Source: Legionella gresilensis
Lineage (GTDB): Bacteria > Pseudomonadota > Gammaproteobacteria > Legionellales > Legionellaceae
NCBI RefSeq assembly: GCF_900639865.1
Contig: NZ_CAAAHX010000002.1
Span: 62,001 to 126,000, forward strand
Reading direction: 5' to 3'
Length of the DNA stretch: 64,000 nt
Below are positions 8,022-18,018 of this stretch, one piece after another. The notes under the pieces are model-generated. The model was given only the letters and a program-made list of their open reading frames with translations, had not been told where the DNA came from and made no database searches. The translations under genes and the position numbers were made by a program. Numbering within the stretch: position 1 is the first letter of the stretch; each line of letters opens with the position of its first letter.

Positions 8022-8912
8022 TTACCAACCTTTACTAGCACAAATTTGTTCATAAGCCTTAGTAATTTTTTGTGTTTTGTCATTAGCCATTTTAATCATT
8101 TCTTCTGGTAATCCTTGAGCAATAAGCTTATCAGGGTGATTTTTACTAATAAGCCGACGATAGGCTCTTTTAACTTCTTGTTTTGTAGCTGATTGACTGA
8201 TTTCTAAAAGTGCATAAGCTTGTGCTAATGAATTAGGTGGTGAAGACGTTTGATAATTGTAATTACGGTTGCCTTGATATGATCCTTGCTGCCTTGAGGA
8301 ATGGGATGATGAGTGAGAGCGAGTATTTCGTTGGTAATGGAAATCTTCATAAAAACGATATTGTTGGCGTAGAGGTGCAAAACCTAAGCGTATAAATACT
8401 GAATCGAGCACTTCAACTTTCTTTTCAGACAATCCATCTACTTGAGCGGAGCGATATTGAATATCCATGAATAATTTTAGTAATTCAAGGTTATCACGGC
8501 AAACACTTCTTAAGGTAGACAGCATGGTGTCTAAATTAAAGCGTTTATCCTTGCCTTGGTGAAAAAATCGTTTTGCTAATATTTGCTGTTCTTTACCTAG
8601 ACGCATTTCATCCATTAATTGCCTAGCCATCTGTATTTCATTTTCCGAAACCCGGCCATCTGCCTTAGCAACATACCCCATTACTGTAAAAGTTGCCTGA
8701 AAAAAAATTTTTTGAACCGATTTACGCTTCTCATCATGATATGTCCAATGTGGGCGTGAAAAATGAGAAACTAAGCCTCTATCAAAAAGGTTACCAATTA
8801 ATATTCCAAAAAGAGCTCCCGTAGCGCCGGCTATCAAGTAGCCAAAGAAGCCTCCTAGAATTTTTCCCCACCAGGCATGGGTGGTAAAGAAATGACGAAA
8901 ATTCACTATCAT
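8022..8912 (-). CDS. djlA: DjlA, membrane-anchored DnaJ-like co-chaperone
   Basis: A 296-residue protein in the DjlA order: an N-terminal Gly-rich membrane segment (about 16-42, GGFFGYLIAGATGALFG), a TerB-like helical domain (about 55-175), a Ser/Gln/Asn-rich linker, and a C-terminal J domain (about 225-296) with the HPDK motif that stimulates DnaK ATPase. DjlA acts at the inner membrane with DnaK and influences envelope stress; in L. pneumophila it is linked to stress tolerance and intracellular growth. It is divergent from waaA. Confidence 0.95.
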   Translation of the reverse strand: MIVNFRHFFTTHAWWGKILGGFFGYLIAGATGALFGILIGNLFDRGLVSHFSRPHWTYHDEKRKSVQKIFFQATFTVMGYVAKADGRVSENEIQMARQLMDEMRLGKEQQILAKRFFHQGKDKRFNLDTMLSTLRSVCRDNLELLKLFMDIQYRSAQVDGLSEKKVEVLDSVFIRLGFAPLRQQYRFYEDFHYQRNTRSHSSSHSSRQQGSYQGNRNYNYQTSSPPNSLAQAYALLEISQSATKQEVKRAYRRLISKNHPDKLIAQGLPEEMIKMANDKTQKITKAYEQICASKGW

Positions 8913-9133
8913 AGTTCCGATATAGTTATACTTTAATTAAACCTGACCTAAATCTTACTTTTAATAAAGTACAAGGTCCTTGTTAATTTTAGCCTTAATT
9001 TTGCCAGGTGTTTTGAACAATTACGAGTTTTATTAAGTTTTAACAATCTTTATCGTCTAATTTTAATGTTTTTTGCTAGAGTTTGTGCTTTTATACCGGG
9101 TATAATGGCGAATTTTGTTATAAATTTTTTTAT

Positions 9134-10384
9134 ATGCGCCAACTTTATTCTTTTTTACTCTATTGTTTAAGCCCCTATTTGTTTTTCCGTTTATGGTGGA
9201 AAGGACGAAAGTTACCTGCTTATAGGCAGCGTATAAATGAACGGTTTGGTTATGGTAATAAAACAAAAACTCACTATGATGTATGGATCCATGCTGTTTC
9301 TTTAGGTGAGGTCATTGCTGCGATTCCACTGATTGAAGCACTACTGCAAAAAAATATGCAATTACTCATTACTACTATGACGCCTACAGGTGCTGAAAAA
9401 ATTCAAGTCCACTTTCAAAATCGCGTGACACATCGTTACCTCCCTTACGATTTACCTCAGGCTTTGTGGCGTTTCTTTAAATTTCATAAGCCACGGCTAG
9501 GTATTATCATGGAAACAGAATTGTGGCCAAATCTGATTACAATCGCAACTAAAAAGGAAATACCGTTATTGTTATTAAACGCTAGATTGTCTAAACGGTC
9601 TTATGATGGTTATAAAAAGATTAAATATTTATTTAAACCTTTGTTAAATAAATTTAATTTAATTCTTGCGCAAAGCCCCGAGGATGCTTCTTATTTTAAA
9701 CAACTAGGTGCTAAAGAAGATAGGGTACAGATTGGTGGTAATATAAAATTTGATTTACAAATACCATCACCCAATAAGCACTTATTAGAGTTTGATAACT
9801 ATTTAGGTAAAAATAGCATAAGGGTTATTGTTGCAAGTACACATGAAGGGGAAGAGCAGCTTATTTTAGCCCGTTTGCATCAATTAAAAGCCCATATTCC
9901 TAATCTTGTATTATTAATTGCTCCTCGTCACCCCGAACGCTTTCAAAAAGTTTATCAATTATCCTGTAAAATGGGCTATAAAACTGGGCTAAGAAGTCAA
10001 ATTAAAAGTAAGATAAGCGATGAAGATGTTATTATTTTAGATTCTATTGGTGAGCTACTAACTTTTTATAAAATCAGTCATTATGCGTTTATAGGCGGCA
10101 GCTTAGTTCCAGTTGGCGGTCATAACGTACTTGAGCCTATTGCAATGCAAACTCCAGTTATCAGTGGTAAGTATACGCATAATTTCAAGGCAATTTGCAA
10201 TGCATTGCAAGAAGCTAACGCAATTATTTTAGTTGATAATGCAGATGAATTAGTTAGTAAGCTTATAGACCTTCATCAGCATCAAGATAAACGGCAGTCT
10301 TTAGTAGAGAACGCAACACAAATTTTAAATAAAAATAAAGGTACTGTGTTACGGTATCTACATCAGATCGATAACTTATTATAA
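9134..10384 (+). CDS. waaA: 3-deoxy-D-manno-octulosonic acid (Kdo) transferase
   Basis: A 416-residue Kdo transferase (GT30), which adds Kdo to lipid IVA at the inner membrane in LPS core assembly. Seen: the N-terminal membrane anchor (LYSFLLYCLSPYLFFRLWW), the HAVSLGEVIAA segment, ETELWPNLI, and the C-terminal nucleotide-sugar site GGSLVPVGGHNVLEPIA. Start chosen at ATG 9134, since the frame upstream to TTG 9083 lacks family-like sequence. A TATAAT at 9101-9106 could be the -10 element. It is divergent from djlA. Confidence 0.94.
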   Translation: MRQLYSFLLYCLSPYLFFRLWWKGRKLPAYRQRINERFGYGNKTKTHYDVWIHAVSLGEVIAAIPLIEALLQKNMQLLITTMTPTGAEKIQVHFQNRVTHRYLPYDLPQALWRFFKFHKPRLGIIMETELWPNLITIATKKEIPLLLLNARLSKRSYDGYKKIKYLFKPLLNKFNLILAQSPEDASYFKQLGAKEDRVQIGGNIKFDLQIPSPNKHLLEFDNYLGKNSIRVIVASTHEGEEQLILARLHQLKAHIPNLVLLIAPRHPERFQKVYQLSCKMGYKTGLRSQIKSKISDEDVIILDSIGELLTFYKISHYAFIGGSLVPVGGHNVLEPIAMQTPVISGKYTHNFKAICNALQEANAIILVDNADELVSKLIDLHQHQDKRQSLVENATQILNKNKGTVLRYLHQIDNLL

Positions 10385-10465
10385 ATTTAAACACCAAAAT
10401 AAATTTTTTCTCTAAGCCAACACCTATAGCTTCTCCGTGGGAGCCAATGATGTTGCCTGATTATA

Positions 10466-10494
10466 GATTCCGCGAACAAGTCGCGGAACGTAGG
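10466..10494 (+). repeat. GC-rich palindrome (REP-like), copy 1
   Basis: GATTCCGCGAACAAGTCGCG followed by GAACGTAGG. TTCCGCGA and TCGCGGAA pair around ACAAG. It belongs to a family of six copies in this window, in a 270-nt gap after waaA. Confidence 0.7.
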
Positions 10495-10560
10495 TAGTTA
10501 ACAGGGTTAGTTATTGAAGGCTGCTCAGGAGGTTTGATTATCAACCCAATTCTATTAAAT

Positions 10561-10591
10561 CAACGTCCCGCGGCTTGTCCGCGGGATCCAG
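10561..10591 (-). repeat. GC-rich palindrome (REP-like), copy 2, opposite orientation
   Basis: CAACGTCCCGCGGCTTGTCC continuing GCGGGATCCAG. Arms CCCGCGG and CCGCGGG flank CTTGT. Reversed relative to copies 1 and 3, which flank it. Confidence 0.7.
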
Positions 10592-10610
10592 TAGTAGAGT
10601 TGTTTAGTTG

Positions 10611-10641
10611 TGGATTCCGCTAACAAGTCGCAGAACGTTAG
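10611..10641 (+). repeat. GC-rich palindrome (REP-like), copy 3, partly decayed
   Basis: TGGATTCCGCTAACAAGTCG continuing CAGAACGTTAG. It has the same plan as copy 1 with one or two arm mismatches. It lies just past the 3' end of dksA. Confidence 0.6.
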
Positions 10642-10654
10642 TAAGAGGAAGGAA

Positions 10655-11113
10655 TTAACTACCTTGGTTCTGCCTTTCTTTTATTTCAGAAAGTGTTTTG
10701 CAATCAATACAAAGCGTTGCAGTTGGCCTAGCTTCTAGGCGACGTAAACCAATTTCTATGCCACATGCTTCACAATAACCAAAATCTGCATCTCTCAAGC
10801 GCTCAAGGGCGTCTTCAATTTTTTTAATAAGCTTTCGCTCTCTATCACGCGTACGTAATTCTAAGCTAAATTCTTCTTCCTGACTGGCACGATCAGAGGG
10901 ATCGGGGAAATTAGCAGCTTCATCTTTCATATGGGATACAGTTCTATCTACTTCCTCCATAAGAGACTGACGCCATGCTAGTAATATTTTTTCAATATGT
11001 GCTAGCTGCTTTTCATTCATGTACTCTTCACCTTCAGTTTCTTGATAGAAGGGAATACCCATGTTACCGGTAGCATCGCTTTTAAATTTTGACTTAACTG
11101 ATTGCGCTGGCAT
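10655..11113 (-). CDS. dksA: RNA polymerase-binding transcription factor DksA
   Basis: A 152-residue DksA. The coiled-coil with the acidic tip ([18 protein letters not shown]) and the four-Cys zinc finger (YCEACG, then LCIDCK) are both complete. DksA enters the RNA polymerase secondary channel and, with ppGpp, represses rRNA and activates stationary-phase genes; in Legionella it helps the switch to the transmissive state. The single gene reads away from the hemA operon. A palindromic repeat lies just after the stop. Confidence 0.97.
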   Translation of the reverse strand: MPAQSVKSKFKSDATGNMGIPFYQETEGEEYMNEKQLAHIEKILLAWRQSLMEEVDRTVSHMKDEAANFPDPSDRASQEEEFSLELRTRDRERKLIKKIEDALERLRDADFGYCEACGIEIGLRRLEARPTATLCIDCKTLSEIKERQNQGS

Positions 11114-11373
11114 AATTGCCTCCCACGTTGGTACTAATCCACATACACGCCCTATCCTTGTTTATAATTCAACAAAAGTTTCAAGCGCATATTAAGCGAA
11201 AATAATTCTAAGACCTTATTATTTATATAAATGTTTTAGAATTAACTGTACTTAATTTGCACTTAAATCTGACTTTCCTTTCAGGATTTCTTCTTGTCAC
11301 TAAAAGAATCAGATGTAAACCTAAGGGCATGACAATTTAAGGCGCTTAGGTATACCAAAAATTAGCTCTGTCA

Positions 11374-12228
11374 TCAACTAATTATATACTTTCCTACACT
11401 AACTCGGTCATGCCCTTGTAAATCTTGCCAACATCTTATATCTTGATAGCCATAATTATTAAGCATAGACGCAACTGCAGATTTTTGATCAAAGCCGTGC
11501 TCAATTAATAATATGCCATTCGGTTCAAGCCTAGCAATACTGTGTTTAATAATGTGTTCTAAGGCGGCTAGCCCATTGGAACCGCCAATTAATGCTAGTT
11601 GCGGTTCAAAACGTAGGTCACCAGAAATCAAATGCGGATCATTTGCTGCAACATAAGGTGGATTGGAAACAATAGCATGGAATTTTTTTGTCTCATCAAT
11701 TTGTGAAAACCAATCAGAATAACAAAAGTGAATATTAGATAAATTCAAAAGATGCGCATTATTTTTAGCGGTTATTAAGGCACCTTCGCTACAATCACAA
11801 GCTGTTATTTCCCAATCTGATTTTTCTTTGGCTAAAGCAAGCGCAATAGCGCCACTGCCTGTTCCTAGGTCTAAGATACGTACCTTAGGGCGATCTTTTA
11901 ATAAATTTAAAGCAATTTCAACGAGTAATTCTGTTTCTGGTCGCGGAATAAGTGTTTCTTCACTAACTTTTAAAGGTAGAGACCAAAACTCACGTGTTCC
12001 AATAATATAGGCAACGGGTACCCCCAGTGAGCGGCGAGCAACAAACCGTTGAAAAAGTTTGAATTCTTCTTTCGTTAGTTCAGCTTCAGGATGAGTATAA
12101 ATATAGGTACGGGTTTTACCCATCGCATGCGCTAATAAAATCTCAGCATCTGTTCGCGCATCGCCTTGAATATATTCGGCTAATTGTCTTATTGCAAGCT
12201 CAAGGGAATATTTAATGTTATTATTCAT
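11374..12228 (-). CDS. prmC: Release factor glutamine N5-methyltransferase PrmC
   Basis: A 284-residue class I SAM-dependent methyltransferase that methylates the Gln of the GGQ motif in RF1 and RF2. Present: helical N-terminal release-factor-binding domain (about 1-85), the SAM loop [15 protein letters not shown], and the diagnostic NPPY motif in [15 protein letters not shown] 12228 is used as start because it overlaps the prfA stop by 8 nt, a normal coupling; the longer frame would run well into prfA. Last gene of hemA-prfA-prmC. Confidence 0.96.
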   Translation of the reverse strand: MNNNIKYSLELAIRQLAEYIQGDARTDAEILLAHAMGKTRTYIYTHPEAELTKEEFKLFQRFVARRSLGVPVAYIIGTREFWSLPLKVSEETLIPRPETELLVEIALNLLKDRPKVRILDLGTGSGAIALALAKEKSDWEITACDCSEGALITAKNNAHLLNLSNIHFCYSDWFSQIDETKKFHAIVSNPPYVAANDPHLISGDLRFEPQLALIGGSNGLAALEHIIKHSIARLEPNGILLIEHGFDQKSAVASMLNNYGYQDIRCWQDLQGHDRVSVGKYIIS

Positions 12229-13309
12229 GGCGTCCAAGTTCTGCAAGAAGCTCAGCATGATGCTCACGTTTGAGCGCATCAAGCACACCTGATATATCAC
12301 CTTCAATAATATCAGTGAGCTGATAAAGAGTTAAATTAATCCTGTGATCCGTTAGACGACCTTGAGGAAAATTATATGTACGAATACGCTCGGAGCGATC
12401 ACCTGAGCCTACTAAAAGCTTTCTTGTTTGAGCTTGCTCTTGCCGCTGCTTACTCTGCTCTGCATCAAGTAAGCGGGTTTTTAGTAAAGCCATAGCCTTG
12501 GCTCGATTTTTATGTTGAGAGCGCTCATCCTGACATTCTACAACGACACCTGTAGGTAAGTGAGTAATACGAATAGCGGAATCTGTTTTATTAACATGCT
12601 GACCACCTGCACCCGAAGAGCGATAAGTGTCAATACGCAGTTCATCAGAATTAATTTCAATATCATCAATCTCTTCAACCTCAGGCAAAATAGCAACAGT
12701 ACAGGTTGAGGTATGTACTCTGCCTTGGGATTCGGTAGCGGGTACACGCTGCACACGATGCGCACCTGATTCAAATTTTAACTGTGCATAAACAGCGTTA
12801 CCTGAAATTCGTGCAATAATTTCTTTATAGCCACCATGCTCACCAGCATTGGCACTAACAACTTCCACATGCCAGCCTTGGTTTTCAGCGTAACGACTAT
12901 ACATCCGAAATAAGTCCCCAGCAAAAATAGCAGCTTCATCACCGCCTGCTCCTGCTCGTATTTCTAGATAAATATTACGGGAATCATCTGGATCTTTAGG
13001 GACTAAATGCCATTGTAATTCATCTTCAAGTCGCTCTACTTCTTCTTTAGCCTCATCAATTTCCTCAGCAGCCATAGTTGCTAATTCTTGATCAGAGCCT
13101 GATACCATTTCCTCTAGGGATTTAAGATTAGATTCTGCTTGTAAATAAGTATTGTAACAATTAGCTAAAGGCTCAAGTTGAGCGTATTCTTTCGATAAAT
13201 TTTTAAATTGATTTTGATCAGCAATTACGGAAGGCTCAGAGAGTAAGTGGCTTACTTCTTGAAAGCGTTCTAATAATTGTTGCAATTTTAATTCGAGCGA
13301 TTTTTTCAT
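12221..13309 (-). CDS. prfA: Peptide chain release factor 1
   Basis: A 362-residue RF1, which ends translation at UAA and UAG. The catalytic loop [15 protein letters not shown] carries GGQ, and the codon-reading motif is in [12 protein letters not shown] (PAT, as expected for RF1 rather than SPF of RF2). It overlaps hemA by 4 nt and prmC by 8 nt, so its own modifying enzyme is made alongside. Confidence 0.98.
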   Translation of the reverse strand: MKKSLELKLQQLLERFQEVSHLLSEPSVIADQNQFKNLSKEYAQLEPLANCYNTYLQAESNLKSLEEMVSGSDQELATMAAEEIDEAKEEVERLEDELQWHLVPKDPDDSRNIYLEIRAGAGGDEAAIFAGDLFRMYSRYAENQGWHVEVVSANAGEHGGYKEIIARISGNAVYAQLKFESGAHRVQRVPATESQGRVHTSTCTVAILPEVEEIDDIEINSDELRIDTYRSSGAGGQHVNKTDSAIRITHLPTGVVVECQDERSQHKNRAKAMALLKTRLLDAEQSKQRQEQAQTRKLLVGSGDRSERIRTYNFPQGRLTDHRINLTLYQLTDIIEGDISGVLDALKREHHAELLAELGRHE

Positions 13310-14568
13310 AACGTTACGGGGTCATTTTCGGTATTAAATAAATAATGAGTAAGATCAAGTAACTCTTGTCTGCCATCCCAGGCCGCTTGTTTTAAACCAA
13401 TAGTAGGATGATGGGTTAACTTATTTACAAGTCTATCGCAGAATTCACGTAATACTAGATCTTGATTAAGCCCGCTAGATAATTTTGTTTTTGCTCGATG
13501 TAATTCTTCTTCAGCAAGCAATTGCATACGTTGGCGATAATCACAAATAACTTCCTTGGCCCGTAGTGATCGATGCCATCGAATGTAGTTATCTAATTCA
13601 CAATCAATTAATTGTTCTGCTTGTAGAGCTGCTAAGCGCCTTTCGCTCATCCCTTGTTCAATCATAGTCTGTAAATCATCTATATTATAGAGATTTGCAT
13701 TTTTTAATTTACCTACATCAGGTTCAATATCTCGGGGTACGGCTAAATCTAGAAAAAACATTGGTGCATGATTGCGCTTTGCCAACGCGCCTTCTACTAA
13801 GCTTTTGTTAATGAAGGGTAGGGGACAAGCAGTAGCGGAAATGATTACATCAGCTTGGGATAAGTGCTCAGGAATATCACCAATGGTTAGTGCTTCACCA
13901 TTAAAGGTCATTGCTAACTGTTGAGCATTTTCTCGTGTACGACTTGCCACTTTAAAACGATGCATGCCTTGCTTATGTAAATATTTTGCCACTAAGGTTG
14001 CTGTTTCACCCGATCCAATTAAAAAAACGTCCAGATTTTTAGAATTAGAGAATAATTTGTTAATAAGTTGTACTGCTGCATAAGCTACTGAAATAGGGTT
14101 TATTCCTATACCACTGCGGTTTCTAACGCGTTTACTGGCTTTAAAAACATACTCAAAAATAAATCGTAAATTGGTCTTTATAGTGCCCACTTCGCAAGCT
14201 TGCCTATACGCTTGTTTCATTTGACCTAAAATTTGAGGTTCACCAAGCATCATTGAGTCTAAGCCACTAGCAACACGTAGGGTATGCTTTATACCCTGCT
14301 CACCATGATATAAATAACAAAAAGGAAGTAAATCATGTTTAGCTACTTGCTGTTCTTGAGCTAGCCAGGGAATTAGCGCCTTAGGGTCCTCTGTTTCACA
14401 ATAAATTTCTGTACGATTACAAGTTGATAAAATTGCGGCTTCATTGACTGCAGATTGAGCAATTAAATTTTGCAAAAAGTCGCCCTGCACTGCCGGGGGT
14501 AAGGCAATTTTTTCACGAACATCTAGGGGAGCTGTTTTGTAATTGAGCCCACAGGCAACAAACACCAT
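13306..14568 (-). CDS. hemA: Glutamyl-tRNA reductase
   Basis: A 420-residue enzyme that reduces glutamyl-tRNA(Glu) to glutamate-1-semialdehyde, the first committed step of haem synthesis by the C5 pathway. The active-site Cys lies in [12 protein letters not shown], followed by [17 protein letters not shown]; the NADPH domain has [16 protein letters not shown], and the C-terminal dimerisation helices are present. First gene of the hemA-prfA-prmC operon; the ATGA overlap with prfA implies coupled translation. The promoter must lie in 14569-14720. Confidence 0.97.
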   Translation of the reverse strand: MVFVACGLNYKTAPLDVREKIALPPAVQGDFLQNLIAQSAVNEAAILSTCNRTEIYCETEDPKALIPWLAQEQQVAKHDLLPFCYLYHGEQGIKHTLRVASGLDSMMLGEPQILGQMKQAYRQACEVGTIKTNLRFIFEYVFKASKRVRNRSGIGINPISVAYAAVQLINKLFSNSKNLDVFLIGSGETATLVAKYLHKQGMHRFKVASRTRENAQQLAMTFNGEALTIGDIPEHLSQADVIISATACPLPFINKSLVEGALAKRNHAPMFFLDLAVPRDIEPDVGKLKNANLYNIDDLQTMIEQGMSERRLAALQAEQLIDCELDNYIRWHRSLRAKEVICDYRQRMQLLAEEELHRAKTKLSSGLNQDLVLREFCDRLVNKLTHHPTIGLKQAAWDGRQELLDLTHYLFNTENDPVTL

Positions 14569-14721
14569 ATATTTACACGGTTACGCTATAATTATGAATT
14601 GTAAACCAAAACTGTTTTCATTTATAGACATCATAAAAATTTAAGATGGAAATTTTAACTTAAAGCTCGAATTTACATAAAAATCAACGGCTCCACTTAG
14701 ATACACTATGAAAACACTGAT

Positions 14722-14814
14722 CTAGCGCCAGCTAATAAATTTTAGACAAAGATTGTACATAACTGAGCCGAAGGAGCTTGTAACGTAGTATAAAACTTAG
14801 TGGCAAGCGCTATA
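14722..14814. mobile_element. Repeat family 2, short copy
   Basis: A copy of about 93 bp with ends TAGCGCC and GGCAAGCGCTATA. The inner TTTAGACAAAG, GAGCCGAA and AACGTAGTATAAAAC match the copies at 27675 and 36500, but about 30 bp of the middle is missing. It lies between hemA and the small gene at 14875, and its right end contains a GTG that mimics a start codon. Confidence 0.65.
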
Positions 14815-14874
14815 ACTCAAGACATTTTAATTTATGCCGCTAACTATAGTGATTCCTTTTATAAGGAGCAGGAA

Positions 14875-15153
14875 ATGGAAATTATCTTGCAAGGTAAACA
14901 TACTAATGAAGAAGTAGCCGAAAGTTTATTAAGTGTATTGCGTTTATTTAAAGAGCATTATCAAATTACTCAATTTCGCGAGATTCGTTTAAATGTTACT
15001 TTACTGGATGACCAAGGCGATGATGTAGAGTTAGTAGATAGTGAAACTAATCAAGTTTATCGAACATTTGAAGTCTATAGAAAAGGGTGTGAATTAAATT
15101 CTGGACGCACGCGTCGTCCTGTGCTGCAATTAGTTGTTGATAATACACGTTAA
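14875..15153 (+). CDS. Small conserved-looking hypothetical protein
   Basis: A 92-residue acidic protein (MEIILQGKHTNEEVAESLL at the start). It is mixed alpha/beta and has no family I can name. ATG 14875 is preferred: AAGGAG stands 7 nt before it. A GTG at 14800 would add 25 residues, but that GTG lies in repeat family 2. The stop is 12 nt before the M50 protease gene, so the two are probably one operon and may work together at the membrane; this is inference only. Confidence 0.75.
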   Translation: MEIILQGKHTNEEVAESLLSVLRLFKEHYQITQFREIRLNVTLLDDQGDDVELVDSETNQVYRTFEVYRKGCELNSGRTRRPVLQLVVDNTR

Positions 15154-15165
15154 TTTGGATTTAAC

Positions 15166-16236
15166 ATGCTTATTGCTTTACTTGCTATCATTTTAACTCT
15201 GATATTAGTTGTAGGTTTACACGAAGCAGGTCATGCAATAGCGGCAAAATTATTTGACATAAAAATCCAACGGATTTCTATTGGCTTTGGTAAGCCTATT
15301 TTATCTTGGAAAGATAAAAAGGGACGGGAATGGGTATGGGCTATGTGGCCCTTAGGTGGCTATGTTAAATTATTAAACTCACGTATTCAAGAAGTTAAAC
15401 CTAGTGATTATCCTTATTGTTTTGACAAAAAACCAGCTTGGCAGCGTATTATCATTCTTTTAGCGGGCGGTTTAGCTAATTTTGTTGTCGCCTTGCTGGC
15501 TTTAACTATTTTTTATATGGTAGGTTATCAGCAATTAGTGCCGGTAATAAAAGAGGTTAACCCTCAAGGCGTTGCGGCAGCTGCAGGTATCAAGGCATCT
15601 GATCGTTTTGTAAGTATTGAGCATTGGCCAACAAATTCCTGGCAAGAAGTAGGAAGTGTCTTAATTGTTAATTTAGGTAAATCTAATGTTATTGCTACTG
15701 TTGCTGATGCGAATAATCAAGAAAGACAATTAAAGTTAAATCTAGCCAAACCCTTTAATAAAAATACCAAAGGTCTAGCAGGCTACTTAGGTATAACAAT
15801 TGATAAAACACCTCAATATAAAAAACAGGTTGCGCCGAAACCGTTTTTAATGGCTTTTAAGGAATCATTTAATACTGTTATTCGAATGTTAATTTTTTTA
15901 ATTTTTGCTTTAAAGCAGATTTTAAGTGGGGCTATTCCTTTTTCATCGCTGCTTGGGCCAATTGGTTTAATCTCAGTTTCCGCTGGTTCTTTAAATCAAG
16001 GGGTAATTATCTTTTTATATTTTATAGCGAATTTTAGCTTAGCGGTTGGACTTGTTAATTTATTTCCTATTCCTGGTCTAGATGGCGGTTCAATTTTGTT
16101 AACTATAATAGAGAAAATTCGCGGTAAACCTATTTCTATTGCCTTAGAAGTACTCCTTTATCGCCTGGCATTTATTGCGTTTATTGTTTTTCTAATTCAA
16201 TTAGTTTTAAATGATTTACAACGGATGGTGCACTGA
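15166..16236 (+). CDS. M50-family intramembrane zinc metalloprotease, short RseP-like
   Basis: A 356-residue site-2-type protease. The HEAGH zinc motif lies in the first membrane helix (residues 19-23). LDGG (GLDGGSILL) in the third membrane region supplies the third zinc ligand. Four or so membrane helices and one PDZ-like domain (about 120-200) are seen. E. coli RseP is about 450 residues with two PDZ domains, so this is a shorter, single-PDZ relative and may be a paralogue with a different substrate. Its stop is 8 nt from the convergent comF stop. Confidence 0.85.
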   Translation: MLIALLAIILTLILVVGLHEAGHAIAAKLFDIKIQRISIGFGKPILSWKDKKGREWVWAMWPLGGYVKLLNSRIQEVKPSDYPYCFDKKPAWQRIIILLAGGLANFVVALLALTIFYMVGYQQLVPVIKEVNPQGVAAAAGIKASDRFVSIEHWPTNSWQEVGSVLIVNLGKSNVIATVADANNQERQLKLNLAKPFNKNTKGLAGYLGITIDKTPQYKKQVAPKPFLMAFKESFNTVIRMLIFLIFALKQILSGAIPFSSLLGPIGLISVSAGSLNQGVIIFLYFIANFSLAVGLVNLFPIPGLDGGSILLTIIEKIRGKPISIALEVLLYRLAFIAFIVFLIQLVLNDLQRMVH

Positions 16237-16244
16237 TAACGTAC

Positions 16245-16952
16245 TTAAATAGAATCGATAGAGGCTCTTGCTATACACCATACATCAACGCGTTGAACAT
16301 GCTGCTTTTTTAGTAATTTTGCAACCTCATTTGCTGTGTTTCCAGTCGTGATTAAATCGTCAATAATAGTTACGTGCTGATAGCGATTTGATTTAGCTAT
16401 AAATGAAGCTTTTAAGTTTTGATGACGTTGTTTTCTCGATAAAGTAGCTTGAGGAGGCGTATTTATAATTTTGTGTAAAAGCGTTAGGTCGATAGGAATA
16501 TTTAAATATTTAGACAATAATTTAGCTAATATAACAGATTGATTAAACCCCCGATTATACAGTCGTTTAGGATGCAAAGGTATAGGTATGAAGCAGTCAG
16601 GACGGTAGGTTTGACTGGGTAGAGCATCTAACATAAATTTTACCAATAATGTACTTAAGTAAAGGGCCTTATAGTATTTAAATTGATGAATAAGTGTACG
16701 CAAGGGCTCTTCAAATGCATAAGCTGTTAATACCTGATCATAAGTTGGTTTTTGCTTACTACAGTAACCACACTGCAAAATGCAATCGCTAGGTAAGGCG
16801 ACTCGACAGATTGAACATGCATATTTTAATGGAATAAAAAGTTTTAAGCAGGGATTGCAAATAGCAAGTTGTTCATGATGATATTGATTACATAAAACAC
16901 ATACTGCAGTTAAACGTAGTATTCGTGGTATACTCGCGAGCTTATGAAGCAT
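16245..16952 (-). CDS. comF: ComF-family phosphoribosyltransferase-like competence protein
   Basis: A 235-residue ComF/GntX family protein. The N-terminal part has four paired cysteines (CVLC, CNPC, CSIC, CGYC) of a double zinc ribbon; the C-terminal phosphoribosyltransferase fold has IPIPLHPKRLYNRGFNQS and the PRPP loop VTIIDDLITTGNT. ComF is needed for uptake or processing of DNA in natural transformation of several bacteria, including L. pneumophila. It is divergent from bioC with a 34-nt gap. Confidence 0.92.
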   Translation of the reverse strand: MLHKLASIPRILRLTAVCVLCNQYHHEQLAICNPCLKLFIPLKYACSICRVALPSDCILQCGYCSKQKPTYDQVLTAYAFEEPLRTLIHQFKYYKALYLSTLLVKFMLDALPSQTYRPDCFIPIPLHPKRLYNRGFNQSVILAKLLSKYLNIPIDLTLLHKIINTPPQATLSRKQRHQNLKASFIAKSNRYQHVTIIDDLITTGNTANEVAKLLKKQHVQRVDVWCIARASIDSI

Positions 16953-16986
16953 AATCCGTTGGACTTCCTATTAATTAAGCGTTTAC

Positions 16987-17841
16987 ATGATGAATCCTAA
17001 AACAGAAATTTGCAATGCCTTTAATGAGCATGCCTTCCATTATGAACAAGCAGCGAAAGTTCAATCTGAAATAGGTAACCGATTATTTCAACGCTTAGAT
17101 TATTTAAAAATAAATCCTCGTTTTATACTTGATTTAGGCTGTGGGCCTGGCATCTTTACTATTTTACTCAAAAAGAAATATCCTAAAGCAGTTATTTTAG
17201 GTATCGATATTGCTTACAAAATGCTATTACAAGCCAAACAAAAACAAACATTTTGGCGTAAATGGTTTTTGGTTAATGCAGATATGGCAACATTACCTTT
17301 TATGGATGGATTATTTGATTTAGTTTTTGCTAACCAAGTTATCCATTGGGGAACATTAACCTCTTTAATGCGAGAATTAAATCGAGTGATGTCGCCTAAT
17401 GGTTGTTTCATGTTTTCAACCTTGGGGCCTGATACTTTTAAAGAATTAAAACAAGCTTGGTCGTCGGTTGATAAGTATGCTCATATTAATAGTTTTATGG
17501 ATATGCATGATATTGGTGATTGCCTATTAAGAGAGCGGTTTTTAGATCCAGTCGTTGATATGGAGTATTTAACTGTTCACTACCGTAATTTAAAAGAACT
17601 TATTTCTAGTTTAAAAGCCCAGGGCGTCCGTAATATAAATCCAGATCGTAATCAAGGTCTAACTGCAAAAGGGCATTGGAGAGATTTTGCAAGAAACTAC
17701 GAATCTTTTCTTATAAAAGACAAATATCCTCTTACTTATGAAGTAGTTTATGGTCATGCCTGGAAGGGAGAGCAGCATCAATTAGAGTCAGGTGTTGAAA
17801 CCTTTATTCCAATTTCTAAAATTGGTAAGCGTATTTCTTGA
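16987..17841 (+). CDS. bioC: Malonyl-ACP O-methyltransferase BioC
   Basis: A 284-residue SAM methyltransferase. The SAM loop ILDLGCGPGIFT, ILGIDIAYKML, and the post-motif FANQVIHWG are in place; IHW is typical of BioC. It methylates malonyl-ACP to start the disguised fatty-acid route that makes the pimelate part of biotin. Two tandem ATGs at 16987 and 16990 are possible starts. The rest of the biotin genes are not in the window. Moderately divergent from E. coli BioC, so a related methyltransferase is possible. Confidence 0.82.
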   Translation: MMNPKTEICNAFNEHAFHYEQAAKVQSEIGNRLFQRLDYLKINPRFILDLGCGPGIFTILLKKKYPKAVILGIDIAYKMLLQAKQKQTFWRKWFLVNADMATLPFMDGLFDLVFANQVIHWGTLTSLMRELNRVMSPNGCFMFSTLGPDTFKELKQAWSSVDKYAHINSFMDMHDIGDCLLRERFLDPVVDMEYLTVHYRNLKELISSLKAQGVRNINPDRNQGLTAKGHWRDFARNYESFLIKDKYPLTYEVVYGHAWKGEQHQLESGVETFIPISKIGKRIS

Positions 17842-18018
17842 TTTCTATTATAAATAGCTATAATTTAATTCATATCGTCCTATAGATGACGTATTGTTTT
17901 TTATATTGGCATTAGTGGATTGGGTTAAGAGAATAATTACTTGTAAACAGATGTGTGCTTGCTCAAAGAAGTCGATTATTTTAATAATCATAGATAACTA
18001 TGGGTGCCAGGAGCTATT

